From contig NZ_JBCAQT010000008.1 in assembly GCF_038419845.1 (NCBI RefSeq), forward strand, positions 148,188 to 212,187: DNA of 64,000 nucleotides, written 5' to 3'. Of the stretch, positions 55,037-63,753 are shown piece after piece. The notes beneath the pieces are model-generated. The model was not told the origin of the DNA. It ran no database searches and worked only from the letters and a program-made list of their open reading frames with translations. A program made the position numbers and the translations under genes. The stretch comes from Marinimicrobium sp038419845 (lineage in GTDB: Bacteria; Pseudomonadota; Gammaproteobacteria; Pseudomonadales; Cellvibrionaceae). The stretch's first letter is position 1. Every line of letters begins with the position of its first letter.

Positions 55037-56284
55037 TCAGCCCTCACTCTCGGGCTCGGAGTCGGAATCGGAGGCAGGCTCAGGGTCCACCGGTGCCCCG
55101 ACCCCGCCCTCCGGGGCCGACTCCTCACCGGCAATGCGCACCGCCACGCCCGGGCTGACATAGCCCTGGCGCCCGGTGATCACCGGTTCTCCATCCTGCA
55201 GATCACCCCGCACCCAGAGGCGCTCGCCCTCCACCTTGAGGACCCGGACCTGCTTTTCCTGAACTTCATTGTCCTCGTTCAGGCTGTAGAGGAGGTTGCG
55301 ACGAAAAACCGCACCTCGAGGCAGTGATACCACGTTCTCCAGCCGTTTGCCCTGGATCTCCGCTTCGACAAAGGCGCCCATCAACAGCGGCGCCGGGTGG
55401 CGCTCGGCACTGAAAGGCTCGACCACTTCCGCCACGGCATAGGCCAGGCGAGACTGGCTGTCCAGACTGGCCTCGGTGCGCTTGATCTGGCCCTGCCACT
55501 GATGGCGCTCGCCCGCCACTTCGGCACTCAGGGTGACTTCGGGGCCATCGGCCGATTCGGGCCCCCCGGGACGAGGCAGATCCAGAAGCGCCGCCTGATC
55601 GCCGGTGAGCGGCAAACGCACCCGGGCGACCGAATCGTCATAGATGTCGGCTATGGCCGTACCGGGCGAAACATACTGCCCGAGATCGGCCCGGGTCTCA
55701 CGGATACGGCCCCCGAAGGGCGCCCGGATCTCGGTCCGCTCCAGGTTCAGGCGGGCCTGGTCCCGTTCGGCCCGGGCCGCTTCGACGGCGGCCTCGGCCG
55801 CCGCCAGTTGCGGCTTGCGCAGGAACAGAGCGTTGGCCTCTTCGTTGCCCAGATCCCGCCACTCGCGCGCGGCCTGGCGGGCCTGACCGCGCTGCTCGGC
55901 CAACACCCGCTCGGCCTCGCGCAGATTCGATTCTGCCCGGGCCAGATCGTACTCGTAATCGCGGGTATCGATCCGCACCAGCCAGTCGCCCTTGTCGAAG
56001 CGTCCGCCGCTGACAAAGTTCTCCGCCGTCCCGGTGATCTGACCACCCACCTGACTCACCAGCTGGATCTCCCGCCGGGGCTCCACCGAGCCCTGGGTAA
56101 TGACGCTCAGTGCCCGGTCCTGCACCTGAACGCGCTCCACTTCGACGACCGGTTTTGGGGGCTCCGGCTCGGGGCGCGGTTCCGGACGGGGCTTCAAATT
56201 GAGCAGAGCGACAAACCCCGCCGCACCCAGTAACAGAATAATCAATGCCAGCGGCATCCGCCGCAACCAACCTCGCCGTTCCAA
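55037..56284 (-). CDS. RND efflux periplasmic adaptor (membrane fusion protein)
   Basis: It bridges the RND pump and an outer-membrane channel. An N-terminal membrane anchor (PLALIILLLGAAGFVALL, about 11-28) is followed by a Pro-rich stretch and the lipoyl/barrel-sandwich half GSVEPRREIQLVSQVGGQIT. An alpha-hairpin with long Ala/Arg/Glu helices spans about 115-185; the second lipoyl half EIRAPFGGRIRETRADLGQYV and beta-barrel complete the order. The C-terminus ends in an unusual acidic Glu/Ser/Pro tail. It is the first gene of the adaptor-pump-DUF3144 operon. Confidence 0.93.
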   Translation of the reverse strand: MERRGWLRRMPLALIILLLGAAGFVALLNLKPRPEPRPEPEPPKPVVEVERVQVQDRALSVITQGSVEPRREIQLVSQVGGQITGTAENFVSGGRFDKGDWLVRIDTRDYEYDLARAESNLREAERVLAEQRGQARQAAREWRDLGNEEANALFLRKPQLAAAEAAVEAARAERDQARLNLERTEIRAPFGGRIRETRADLGQYVSPGTAIADIYDDSVARVRLPLTGDQAALLDLPRPGGPESADGPEVTLSAEVAGERHQWQGQIKRTEASLDSQSRLAYAVAEVVEPFSAERHPAPLLMGAFVEAEIQGKRLENVVSLPRGAVFRRNLLYSLNEDNEVQEKQVRVLKVEGERLWVRGDLQDGEPVITGRQGYVSPGVAVRIAGEESAPEGGVGAPVDPEPASDSDSEPESEG

Positions 56285-56434
56285 ACCGATCTCCTATGCT
56301 GTGTTGTTATCGCTTTTGCGGAATCTCCACTGCCGGCATCCGGCAGTGGCTCATGATAGGGGTCAGCCCCTCATGGTGTCATTCCTCAATCACGTTTTCA
56401 TGATCAACCGGACGCTCGACTCAACGTGTTGTCG

Positions 56435-57379
56435 TCATAGCTCGTAGCGATTATTACGCAGCCAGATGGCGCCCAGGGTAATCCCCGCCGCCACCACCAG
56501 GCCGAACCAGAAGGCGGGAGTCCCCAGCGTCTGACCCCACTGGCCGGGCCACGCCTGCGGCTCGGCCAGTGCCTGCACCAGCCCTTCGAAAGAGCGGTGA
56601 GTCGGCACCCAGACCGCATTCCACAGTTGAACGCTGCGCAACAACCACAGCTCCAGCACCATGGCCGCCGCCGGTATGCCGAAGGCCACCAGAAAGGGCG
56701 ATTTTTTGGCGTAGGCGGAGGCCAGCATCAGCCAGGCCCACAGCGGCAGGAACCAGAGGGAAAACTGCAGCCAGCCGGACACCAGCGCCAGGCTGTGCCC
56801 CAGAAAAGTCCCGATCAGACTGCCCATATCCGGCAGAACCACCCCCAGCTGCCAACTGATATAGCCCAAGAGCATCAGCAGATGCAGCAGGCCCACCAGC
56901 AGCGAGGCGCCGAGAAAAACCCCGGGGCCGATCAGGGCGCCAAAGGCCAGCTTGGTCAGAACCACCCGGGTTTCCGACACCGGCAGGGATTTCCAGAACA
57001 GGATGCTTTTGTCCCGTCGGTCCGAGTAGAGGCAGCCGAGCAGATAGACCTGACTGACCAGCAGTAGCGTCAGAATAAACGGGATGGCGATGGCCACCAG
57101 GGCCGCCCGGAGCACCTGGGGATGGCTGCTGAACAGATCCCCGGACATCAGGGCCCCGACCAGGTCCGCGCCGTCTTCCAGCTGCCGGAGTTTGTCCGGC
57201 GCGCCGCGCAGCTCGTTCAGGGCCATATTGAGTTCGATGTTCCCGGTGATCATGGCCATGACCAGCAGGGCCGCAATCACCGCCGCCACCCACAGGGGCG
57301 TGCGCAGAAAGGTCCCGCGGGACTCCCAGAACTCGCGCTGACACTGCATCCACACCGGACGCCATGGAGTAAGGTTCAT
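56435..57379 (-). CDS. ABC-2 type transporter permease
   Basis: An inner-membrane protein of 314 residues with about six hydrophobic helices. QVYLLGCLYSDRRDKSILFWKSLPVSETRVVLTKL is the coupling-helix region found in ABC-2 permeases. Its start shares one base with the stop of the ATPase gene. It probably forms an exporter with that ATPase under the GntR-type regulator. The substrate is unknown; systems of this type in Gram-positives respond to cell-envelope antibiotics. Confidence 0.88.
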   Translation of the reverse strand: MNLTPWRPVWMQCQREFWESRGTFLRTPLWVAAVIAALLVMAMITGNIELNMALNELRGAPDKLRQLEDGADLVGALMSGDLFSSHPQVLRAALVAIAIPFILTLLLVSQVYLLGCLYSDRRDKSILFWKSLPVSETRVVLTKLAFGALIGPGVFLGASLLVGLLHLLMLLGYISWQLGVVLPDMGSLIGTFLGHSLALVSGWLQFSLWFLPLWAWLMLASAYAKKSPFLVAFGIPAAAMVLELWLLRSVQLWNAVWVPTHRSFEGLVQALAEPQAWPGQWGQTLGTPAFWFGLVVAAGITLGAIWLRNNRYEL

Positions 57380-58248
57380 CAGGCGGCCCTCCCCGGTTGC
57401 GCCCGCTCGAGCTTGGCGACAAACAGATCCGCCAGCCCCGGGGTTTTCAGCTCACCCAGTGGTGCCAGCCGCTCCCGGGCCACACCCTCGAAGATCAGGC
57501 ATTCGCCGCCGAGCATCGAGCGCTGGTGAATCGGACCCAGCGCCTGGGCTTCCGCCAATTGATCGCCAGCGACCCGCAGCTCGACAAAGTCGCGCTCCAG
57601 CGCCTCCGTTGAACGATTAAGACGAATCTCGCCGTCACCGATAAACACCACATCGGTGAGCAGGTGCTCGATCTCCTCCACCTGGTGCGTGGTCACCAGT
57701 ATGGTTTTCTGCTCGTCGAAGTAGTCGTTGAGCAGGCTGGTGTAGAACTGCTTGCGATAGAGGATATCCAGCCCGAGGGTGGGCTCGTCGAGCACCAGCA
57801 ATTGGCTGTCGATGGCCATGATCAGCGCCAGATGCAGCTGGGTGACCATGCCCTTGGACAGCTCCTTGACCAGGCTGCGCCGCTCGATGCCGGTCCTACC
57901 CAGAAAACTCTCGGCCTTGGTCCGATCGAACCGGGGATGCACTCCAGCCATATAATCCAGCGCCTCGCTGACCTTGAGCCAGCCGGGCAGAATGGCGGTG
58001 TCGGCAATAAACGATACCCGCTCCATCAGCGCCGTGCGCTGGCGCTGCGGGTCCATGCCCAGCACCTGCAGGTGTCCCTCCACCCGGGCCAGCCCGAGGA
58101 TGCCCTTGAGCAGCGTGGTTTTACCCGCACCGTTGGGGCCGATCAGCCCCATGATCCGGCCCGGTTCCAGGGTCAGATCGATGCCTTTCAATACCGTTTT
58201 GGGCCCATAGGCCTTGCGCACACCGCGCGCTTCGATGACGGCTGTCAT
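57379..58248 (-). CDS. ABC transporter ATP-binding protein
   Basis: This cytoplasmic ATPase of 289 residues has Walker A GPNGAGKTT (37-45), a degenerate signature LSKGMVTQL, Walker B LLVLDEPTLGLD and the switch His in VTTHQVEE. The layout is that of ABC-2 exporter ATPases such as YtrB. It overlaps the regulator gene by four bases and abuts the permease, so the three form one coupled operon. The C-terminal extension of about 80 residues is common in the group. Confidence 0.93.
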   Translation of the reverse strand: MTAVIEARGVRKAYGPKTVLKGIDLTLEPGRIMGLIGPNGAGKTTLLKGILGLARVEGHLQVLGMDPQRQRTALMERVSFIADTAILPGWLKVSEALDYMAGVHPRFDRTKAESFLGRTGIERRSLVKELSKGMVTQLHLALIMAIDSQLLVLDEPTLGLDILYRKQFYTSLLNDYFDEQKTILVTTHQVEEIEHLLTDVVFIGDGEIRLNRSTEALERDFVELRVAGDQLAEAQALGPIHQRSMLGGECLIFEGVARERLAPLGELKTPGLADLFVAKLERAQPGRAA

Positions 58249-58622
58249 GCTTTATTCTCCTTTTGATAATGGGCCAGGGCGCGCTGAAGCGCCTCGGCAT
58301 CAATGCCCAGACGACGCGCACGCGCCACCACCTCGGGCAGTTCCTGTTCCAGAAATTGCTTGCGCTCACGCGCGAGTAAGTGCTCACGCGCGCCCGCCAG
58401 AACAAACATCCCCAGCCCCCGGCGCTTTTCCACCAGGCCTTCATCCACCAGGGCCTGGTAGCTTTTGGCGACGGTGAGGTGGTTGATCTGATAGTCCGCC
58501 GAGAGCTGACGCACCGAGGGCAGGGCGTCGCCCTCGGCAAACTCGCCCTGCAGTATCAACCGCACGACCCGCTCGTAGAGCTGGCGGTAGATGGGTTGGT
58601 CGTCGTTCCAGATATCGGCCAC
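58245..58622 (-). CDS. GntR-family regulator, YtrA subfamily
   Basis: A 125-residue repressor. The winged helix (PIYRQLYERVVRLILQG, LPSVRQLSADYQINHLTVAKSYQALVDEGLVEKRRGLGMFV, residues 10-75) is GntR type, and the short helical C-terminal dimer region without an effector domain marks the YtrA subfamily. Such genes lead ABC-transporter operons, as here. A perfect 8-bp-arm palindrome lies 21 bases before its start and is the expected autoregulatory site. Confidence 0.92.
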   Translation of the reverse strand: MADIWNDDQPIYRQLYERVVRLILQGEFAEGDALPSVRQLSADYQINHLTVAKSYQALVDEGLVEKRRGLGMFVLAGAREHLLARERKQFLEQELPEVVARARRLGIDAEALQRALAHYQKENKA

Positions 58623-58643
58623 AATGGCTCCCTTGGTGAACTG

Positions 58644-58665
58644 GTGTTATACGTAACTATAACAC
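58644..58665 (-). promoter_or_regulatory. Operator of the GntR/ABC operon
   Basis: GTGTTATA and TATAACAC are perfect inverted repeats separated by six bases, ending just before the gntR start. Size, spacing and place fit a YtrA-type autorepression site. Confidence 0.7.
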
Positions 58666-58736
58666 TAAGTCGAAAGATGGCAAGAATAATTTTTTTGGAG
58701 TCCTTTTGTACAGCACTTCGTGGTAGAGCGCTCCGC

Positions 58737-58830
58737 CTGGGTATCCCCTTGTGAGACACGCCGTGAATACATCCCTGTAGGCTCGACGTCGGCATCCATG
58801 CCTTCGACGGTCTCACAAGGGGATACCCAG
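58737..58830. repeat. Inverted-repeat element 1 (20-bp arms)
   Basis: Two perfectly complementary 20-base arms (58737-58756 and 58811-58830, core GGTATCCCCTTGTGAGA) enclose a 54-base loop containing CGCCGTGAATACATCCCTG. The layout and part of the loop match element 2 in inverted orientation. It is probably a dispersed non-coding repeat; RNA from it would fold into a long hairpin. Confidence 0.75.
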
Positions 58831-58849
58831 CCTCCGCAGTGCCAGCGTA

Positions 58850-58906
58850 ACGTTTCGGGAACTAGCGCCTTGAGTTACGGCGGATGCGCCTTAGGCTCCG
58901 AAACGT
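58850..58906. repeat. Inner inverted repeat between the two elements
   Basis: ACGTTTCGG (58850-58858) and CCGAAACGT (58898-58906) pair around 39 bases that contain two GCGCC copies. It lies between elements 1 and 2 and may be part of the same composite structure. Confidence 0.5.
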
Positions 58907-58966
58907 CGGACCGATCCGCCCTACGGGCCCGTTCGGCGGGTCCTACAAGGTACAGAGGACCGATCT

Positions 58967-59057
58967 GGGGTAAGGTCTTCCCGGACCGTCACCAACAGGA
59001 TGTTGGTGGAGAGGCCCCAGGGATGGGTTCACGCCGTGTCCGGGAAGACCTTACCCC
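58967..59057. repeat. Inverted-repeat element 2 (19-bp arms)
   Basis: Perfect 19-base arms (58967-58985 and 59039-59057, core GGTAAGGTCTTCCCGGA) enclose a 53-base loop. The loop holds its own hairpin (CACCAAC/GTTGGTG, 58990-59008) and a segment whose reverse complement, CGGCGTGAACCCATCCCTG, closely matches the element 1 loop. The arms of the two elements differ, but the loop core and dimensions are shared. Confidence 0.75.
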
Positions 59058-59194
59058 TGAGCGGGCCGGGCGTGATGCCTTCTCGCGTCGCTCTCACAAA
59101 AATTTCGCAAAAACAAGACTGGTCTACTGGTGTCATTTGCGCATAATGAGCGCCCTTGGCATATTGTTTAACCGAACCCTTTTAGGTCAGACCC

Positions 59195-61525
59195 ATGAAC
59201 AGCATCTCCCAGCGTATTGCCGAAGAACTCAACTGCCGCGAACATCAAGTGGCGGCGGCCGTCGCCCTACTGGACGAAGGCGCCACCGTGCCCTTCATCT
59301 CCCGCTACCGCAAAGAAGTCACCGGCGGGCTCGACGACACCCAGATGCGCAACCTCGAAGAGCGGCTGCGCTACCTGCGGGAGCTGGAAGACCGGCGCGA
59401 GACCATACTGAAAAGCATCGCCGAACAGGAAAAACTCACGCCGGAGCTGGAGCGCGACATCAAACAGGCGGACACCAAAACCCGCCTGGAAGACCTGTAC
59501 TTACCCTACAAACCCAAGCGTCGCACCAAGGGCCAGATTGCCCGGGAAGCCGGCCTGGAACCCCTGGCGGAGGGTCTGCTGGCCGATCCGGGCCTGGACC
59601 CGGAAACCGAGGCGGCCCAGTATCTGAACCCCGAGCACAAGATCGAGGACACCAAGGCCGCGCTGGATGGCGCCAAGTTCATCCTGATGGAAAAATTCAG
59701 CGAAGACGCCGAGCTGCTGGGCAAGCTGCGCCACTTCCTCAAGCAGGAGGCCCAGCTTAGCGCCCGGGTCGCCCCCGGCAAGGACACCGACACCTCCCAG
59801 GAAGTGCAGAAATTCCGCGACTACTTCGAACACGACGAGCCCCTCAAGAGCGTCCCCTCCCACCGGGCCCTGGCCATGTTCCGGGGTCGCAACGAGGGCG
59901 TGCTCAACCTGTCCTTCACCCTGGGCGATGAAGATGAGCGCAACGGCGGTCACCCCTGCGAGGTGATGGTGGGCGAGCACTGGCAGATCAGCGACCAGGG
60001 CCGCGCGGCCGACAAGTGGCTGTCCGAGGTGGTGCGCTGGACCTGGCGGGTGAAGCTGCTGACGCATCTGGAGACCGACCTGCTGAGCGAACTGCGGGAG
60101 CAGGCGGAAGAGGCAGCCATCAAGGTGTTTGCCGCCAACATGAAAGACCTGCTGCTGGCCGCCCCGGCCGGGCAGAAGGCCACCATCGGTCTGGACCCGG
60201 GCCTGCGCACCGGGGTGAAAGTGGCTGTGGTGGACGCCACCGGCAAGGTGGTGGACCACGGCGCCATCTTCCCCACCCCGCCCCAGAACAAAATCGCTCA
60301 GGCTGAGTCGGTCATCGTCGAGCTGTGCAAAAAACACAACGTCGGCCTGATCGCCATCGGCAACGGCACGGCCTCGCGCGAAACCGAAAAATTCGTCAAG
60401 GACGTGCTCAAAAAGCACAGCGACCTCACCGCTCAGGCGGTCATGGTCAATGAGTCCGGCGCTTCGGTCTACTCCGCCTCGGAGTTTGCCGCCAAGGAAT
60501 TTCCGGATCTGGATGTGACCATTCGCGGCGCCATCTCCATCGCCCGACGTCTGCAGGATCCGCTGGCGGAACTGGTGAAAATCGACCCCAAATCCATCGG
60601 GGTGGGTCAGTACCAGCACGATGTGTCCCAGACGCAGCTGGCGCGCGAACTGAACGCGGTGGTAGAAGACTGTGTGAACGCCGTGGGTGTGGAAGTGAAC
60701 ACTGCTTCAGCTCCGCTGCTCGCGCGGGTATCGGGCCTGAACCAGACGCTGGCCAACAACATTGTGGAATTCCGCAACGCCAATGGCGTGTTCACCTCCC
60801 GGGCCGCGCTCAAGAAAGTGCCGCGCTTTGGCGACAAAACTTTTGAGCAGGCGGCGGGCTTTCTCCGCGTGGCCGGCGGCGACAATCCGCTGGACGCCTC
60901 GGCGGTGCACCCGGAATCCTACAGCGTGGTGAAAAAGATCGCCGAGAAGAACGGGCGGGAACTGAAGGGTCTGATTGGCGACTCGCCCTTCCTGCGCAGC
61001 CTCAAGGCCGCCGACTACATCGACGACAACGTCGGTCTGCCCACGGTCACCGACATCATCCTGGAGCTGGACAAGCCCGGGCGCGACCCGCGCCCGGAAT
61101 TCAAGACCGCCCAGTTCCAGGAGGGCGTAGACACCATCAAGGACCTGGAGCCGGGCATGATTCTGGAAGGCTCGGTGACCAACGTGACCAACTTCGGAGC
61201 CTTTGTCGACCTGGGTGTTCACCAGGACGGCCTGGTTCACATCTCGGCCCTGTCCAACACCTTCGTCAAGGACCCGCGGGATGTGGTCAAGGCCGGCGAC
61301 GTGGTCAAGGTGAAAGTGATGGAGGTGGACGTGCAGCGCAAGCGCATCGGTCTGTCCATGCGCCTGGACGACGAGCCGGGTGAGAAGTCCGACACCAACG
61401 CCAACCCACGCCGCGCGCCCAAATCCGGCGGTCACAACAGCCAGACCAAACGCGGCAGCAATCCCAAACCCGCCTCGATGGGGAGCATGGGCGCCCTGCT
61501 GCAGGATGCGCTGAAAAAGAAGTAG
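59195..61525 (+). CDS. tex: Tex family RNA-binding transcription accessory protein
   Basis: A conserved cytoplasmic nucleic-acid-binding protein related to Spt6. Order: N-terminal helical Tex domain (QRIAEELNCREHQVAAAVALLDEGATVPFI), YqgF-like RNase H fold (TIGLDPGLRTGVKVAVVD, about residue 330), helix-hairpin-helix region (NTASAPLLARVSGLNQTLA, then FEQAAGFLRVAGG), and a C-terminal S1 domain (GSVTNVTNFGAFVDLGVHQDG, about 650-720) ending in a basic tail. At 776 residues it is full length. It is monocistronic, preceded by the inverted-repeat tract. Confidence 0.96.
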   Translation: MNSISQRIAEELNCREHQVAAAVALLDEGATVPFISRYRKEVTGGLDDTQMRNLEERLRYLRELEDRRETILKSIAEQEKLTPELERDIKQADTKTRLEDLYLPYKPKRRTKGQIAREAGLEPLAEGLLADPGLDPETEAAQYLNPEHKIEDTKAALDGAKFILMEKFSEDAELLGKLRHFLKQEAQLSARVAPGKDTDTSQEVQKFRDYFEHDEPLKSVPSHRALAMFRGRNEGVLNLSFTLGDEDERNGGHPCEVMVGEHWQISDQGRAADKWLSEVVRWTWRVKLLTHLETDLLSELREQAEEAAIKVFAANMKDLLLAAPAGQKATIGLDPGLRTGVKVAVVDATGKVVDHGAIFPTPPQNKIAQAESVIVELCKKHNVGLIAIGNGTASRETEKFVKDVLKKHSDLTAQAVMVNESGASVYSASEFAAKEFPDLDVTIRGAISIARRLQDPLAELVKIDPKSIGVGQYQHDVSQTQLARELNAVVEDCVNAVGVEVNTASAPLLARVSGLNQTLANNIVEFRNANGVFTSRAALKKVPRFGDKTFEQAAGFLRVAGGDNPLDASAVHPESYSVVKKIAEKNGRELKGLIGDSPFLRSLKAADYIDDNVGLPTVTDIILELDKPGRDPRPEFKTAQFQEGVDTIKDLEPGMILEGSVTNVTNFGAFVDLGVHQDGLVHISALSNTFVKDPRDVVKAGDVVKVKVMEVDVQRKRIGLSMRLDDEPGEKSDTNANPRRAPKSGGHNSQTKRGSNPKPASMGSMGALLQDALKKK

Positions 61526-61560
61526 TCGTTACTGGTTTGCTGTAACACCCCAGGACGGTA

Positions 61561-61597
61561 CCCCGGCTGACAGAGCGTTTCCGGGCTCTGTCCGGGG
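61561..61597 (+). terminator. GC-rich hairpin after tex
   Basis: CCCCGG/CCGGGG outside and CAGAGC/GCTCTG inside make an interrupted stem about 35 bases after the tex stop. There is no T-run, so termination here would be inefficient or factor-dependent. Confidence 0.45.
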
Positions 61598-61726
61598 GCG
61601 CCGCCAATTACCGGTGAGATCACACTTCCCCAGAGCACAAACAGCGCCCGAAGAGAAATAATAAACGCTCAGGCGCCTGTCGTCGGCGAGCGCAGCCTGA
61701 TCCTCCGACACGGATAGTTCAGTGAG

Positions 61727-62026
61727 CTACGCTAACGCCCTTGCCAACAACAGGTAAAATACCAATAGATATAGGAATAATGCGATAAGGAATAATTTTA
61801 AAACTTGTTGATGATCTTGAAAGTTATTACCGATTAAAATCATATATAAAAGCGTAGGTGCCAATAGTGAATCCAGTACTGGCACAGGAATTGTTATTTC
61901 AGAGGACAGCCCGAACACCAATGCTCCTAGAAGAACCCGCCAAACCTGTATCCGGTATCCGGTGATGTAAGAGGCTGCGATCAGGCACAACACCACAATG
62001 GCGATATTGACAAGTATAGCTAACAT
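61727..62026 (-). CDS. Small hydrophobic membrane protein, unknown family
   Basis: A 99-residue protein with about three transmembrane segments: VNIAIVVLCLIAASYITGY, VPVLDSLLAPTLLYMILIG and LKLFLIALFLYLLVFYLLL. Between the first two runs RIQVWRVLLGALVFGLSSE. I do not recognise the family. It starts 12 bases after the stop of the gene upstream on the same strand and is probably co-transcribed with it. Its AT-rich composition contrasts with tex. Confidence 0.7.
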   Translation of the reverse strand: MLAILVNIAIVVLCLIAASYITGYRIQVWRVLLGALVFGLSSEITIPVPVLDSLLAPTLLYMILIGNNFQDHQQVLKLFLIALFLYLLVFYLLLARALA

Positions 62027-62038
62027 GGGGTTCCGTCT

Positions 62039-62911
62039 CTATTCTTGATCCAGGCCTATCTTTTTAAAAACCGTCGGGATTGAGTTATCAAATTCATCAA
62101 AGCCGAGGCGCATTCGTTCAGCTTCCAGAGCGTTATACAGCTCGCCAGCAATTGTTTCCGCCTCTCTATATATATCTGAATCCAGAGGCTGCCCTATTTC
62201 TTTCATATATGTCTCAAAATACTCAAAGCCTCCACCAGGATCATTCAAGTTTCCCCGAAGCTCTCCAACCCTCATCCACGCCAGAGCTTCAGCGGCAAGC
62301 GCTCTGGCGTGCTCGTCATCCCCATTATTTTTTGCTATCAAAATGTTTCGTTGCTTTATTGAGGCTATTTCGTCAATCGCATGCAGAGAACCCCGCACCG
62401 CAGATTCTATATATAGCTTTTCTGCTTCTGCCAAGTTTCTTCCCTTGCTTCGTATTGAATTGGCCAGCATATCCAGAGCTACTATGTCTCCTTGATTCGC
62501 CAAGCCTTTCAGGGTCTTCACACTATAATTATCGTAGCCATAGTCAAGCCCCAGACCCCGCTCTCGACTCCATATTTCAAATTCTTCCTCATCGGCGGGC
62601 GTAATATTGTGTTTTTCCTTGAATGCATGCGTAAACTCAAGCAAGTCGTCGAAATCATCTGCATCGAGCTTCTCCGACTTATCATTCGTAGAGGCGTCCT
62701 CGCGAGCACTCACTTGTGGCGCAGAAGCCGCCTGATAATCCGCTTGTTCAGAAGCTTTAGTCTCGACGGTAGCGACCTCAGGAGCCAGCTCAAACTGAGT
62801 GTCCGGCTCAGTCACTTTTGTATCATTCAGCCCAACCCAGCTTCGAAAGGCAACAACTGCTCCAAGGAGAAAACATAATAGGATAAAGCTTATAATCACA
62901 CGACTTGACAT
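62039..62911 (-). CDS. Membrane-anchored protein with Sel1/TPR-like helical repeats
   Basis: An N-terminal membrane anchor (VIISFILLCFLLGAVVAF, about 5-22) precedes a low-complexity acidic linker (25-75) and a helical domain of about 200 residues. GDIVALDMLANSIRSKGRNL followed by EAEKLYIESAVRGSLHAIDEI resembles Sel1/tetratricopeptide repeats, which mediate protein contacts. No catalytic motif was seen. I start at MSSRVIIS; a GTG three codons earlier is possible. Codon use is AT-rich, like its two neighbours, suggesting acquisition from elsewhere. Confidence 0.7.
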   Translation of the reverse strand: MSSRVIISFILLCFLLGAVVAFRSWVGLNDTKVTEPDTQFELAPEVATVETKASEQADYQAASAPQVSAREDASTNDKSEKLDADDFDDLLEFTHAFKEKHNITPADEEEFEIWSRERGLGLDYGYDNYSVKTLKGLANQGDIVALDMLANSIRSKGRNLAEAEKLYIESAVRGSLHAIDEIASIKQRNILIAKNNGDDEHARALAAEALAWMRVGELRGNLNDPGGGFEYFETYMKEIGQPLDSDIYREAETIAGELYNALEAERMRLGFDEFDNSIPTVFKKIGLDQE

Positions 62912-63021
62912 AGAAAACACCAGGCGATAAATTCGTTTGGCTATTCTTAGCAGCAGGATGAGGACCTGATTGTATCAGAACTCACATCTCGCATCACATG
63001 GAAATTAAAGGATATCGTGAT

Positions 63022-63651
63022 ATGACACGCAAATACACTAAATATCTTTCGCTACTTGCGACGTTTACGCTTCTCATTTTCTCAACTTCTGTCAACGCCA
63101 ACGACTATTGTACTAAAAGCAGCTCCGATGGCGGACTGAATCATGTTACGGTGAAGCCGGTAACGATCACATCTGGAGATATAATCGGGACGGATAATTT
63201 TTCCATCGAAGCGTGGAAAAAGGCTGCTAAGCAAGCCCAGAAACAGTTTGGTGGTGAGATTAGCCATGACATGACTGCGGGGGTTAGCATCACTTTCCAT
63301 TTTAAAGTTAGTCGGCTTACCCCACCTGTCCCTAAGAGATTTCAAATACAAACCGCTCCAGACAAAAGTCTTTATAAGTCGATAATGGATCATCATGCAC
63401 AGACTAGCGGAGACGTAAAAGAAGAATATCCGTGCCAAGATGTAACAGAAGCGGAAGATTTGAGCCAACAGAATTCTAGCGTCTACCCACCATATCTTAT
63501 GACGTATTATGACATGCAAGCGGACCGAATAATGGACAACCTGTCGTCCACATCTGCCTTTTGCCCATACCCCTCACCATACAGTGTATGTTCTTACGGA
63601 GATGACGGAAGCAGGGGTACCGTCTATGTCGAACACATTGGTGAAAGTTAA
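63022..63651 (+). CDS. Secreted protein of unknown family
   Basis: A 209-residue protein with a clear signal peptide (MTRKYTKYLSLLATFTLLIF, cleavage near SVNAN). The mature part has four Cys (after NDY, in YPCQD, in FCPYP, in VCSYG) that could form two disulfides, and no motif I recognise. The start at 63022 has AAAGGA nine bases upstream; an earlier ATG at 62998 has no such site. It is divergent from the Sel1-like gene and AT-rich, next to an IS3-type element, all of which suggests recent gain. A secreted effector or inhibitor is conceivable but unsupported. Confidence 0.7.
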   Translation: MTRKYTKYLSLLATFTLLIFSTSVNANDYCTKSSSDGGLNHVTVKPVTITSGDIIGTDNFSIEAWKKAAKQAQKQFGGEISHDMTAGVSITFHFKVSRLTPPVPKRFQIQTAPDKSLYKSIMDHHAQTSGDVKEEYPCQDVTEAEDLSQQNSSVYPPYLMTYYDMQADRIMDNLSSTSAFCPYPSPYSVCSYGDDGSRGTVYVEHIGES

Positions 63652-63679
63652 AACTTTAACTCACGAATTTACCACAAGT

Positions 63680-63699
63680 GCAGACATAACGTCTGCTTT
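63680..63699 (+). terminator. Hairpin after the secreted-protein gene
   Basis: GCAGAC and GTCTGC pair around ATAAC, followed by TTT, about 30 bases past the stop codon. It is a short but plausible terminator. Confidence 0.5.
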
Positions 63700-63716
63700 A
63701 GCATTGACTCTTAAAG

Positions 63717-63753
63717 TTTGATTTGGCGGATATGATTTATCTGCCAAATCAAA
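63717..63753. repeat. 37-bp near-perfect palindrome
   Basis: TTTGATTTGGC and GCCAAATCAAA pair exactly, with inner GATA/TATC extending the stem around a TGATT loop; only one base pair is mismatched. It could be a second terminator or a palindrome targeted by the adjacent insertion sequence. Confidence 0.55.

Larger units (their letters stand above)
58623..59194. other. Intergenic region packed with inverted repeats
   Basis: It separates divergent gntR and tex. After the gntR operator come about 320 bases (58737-59057) filled with three nested inverted repeats. The last 130 bases before tex are ordinary and should hold its promoter. No credible coding frame is present. Confidence 0.7.

Noticed and set aside
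59501..60619. 372-codon frame antisense to tex
   Set aside because: Low-complexity translation rich in Gly, His and Leu. It is a by-product of GC-rich third positions in tex.
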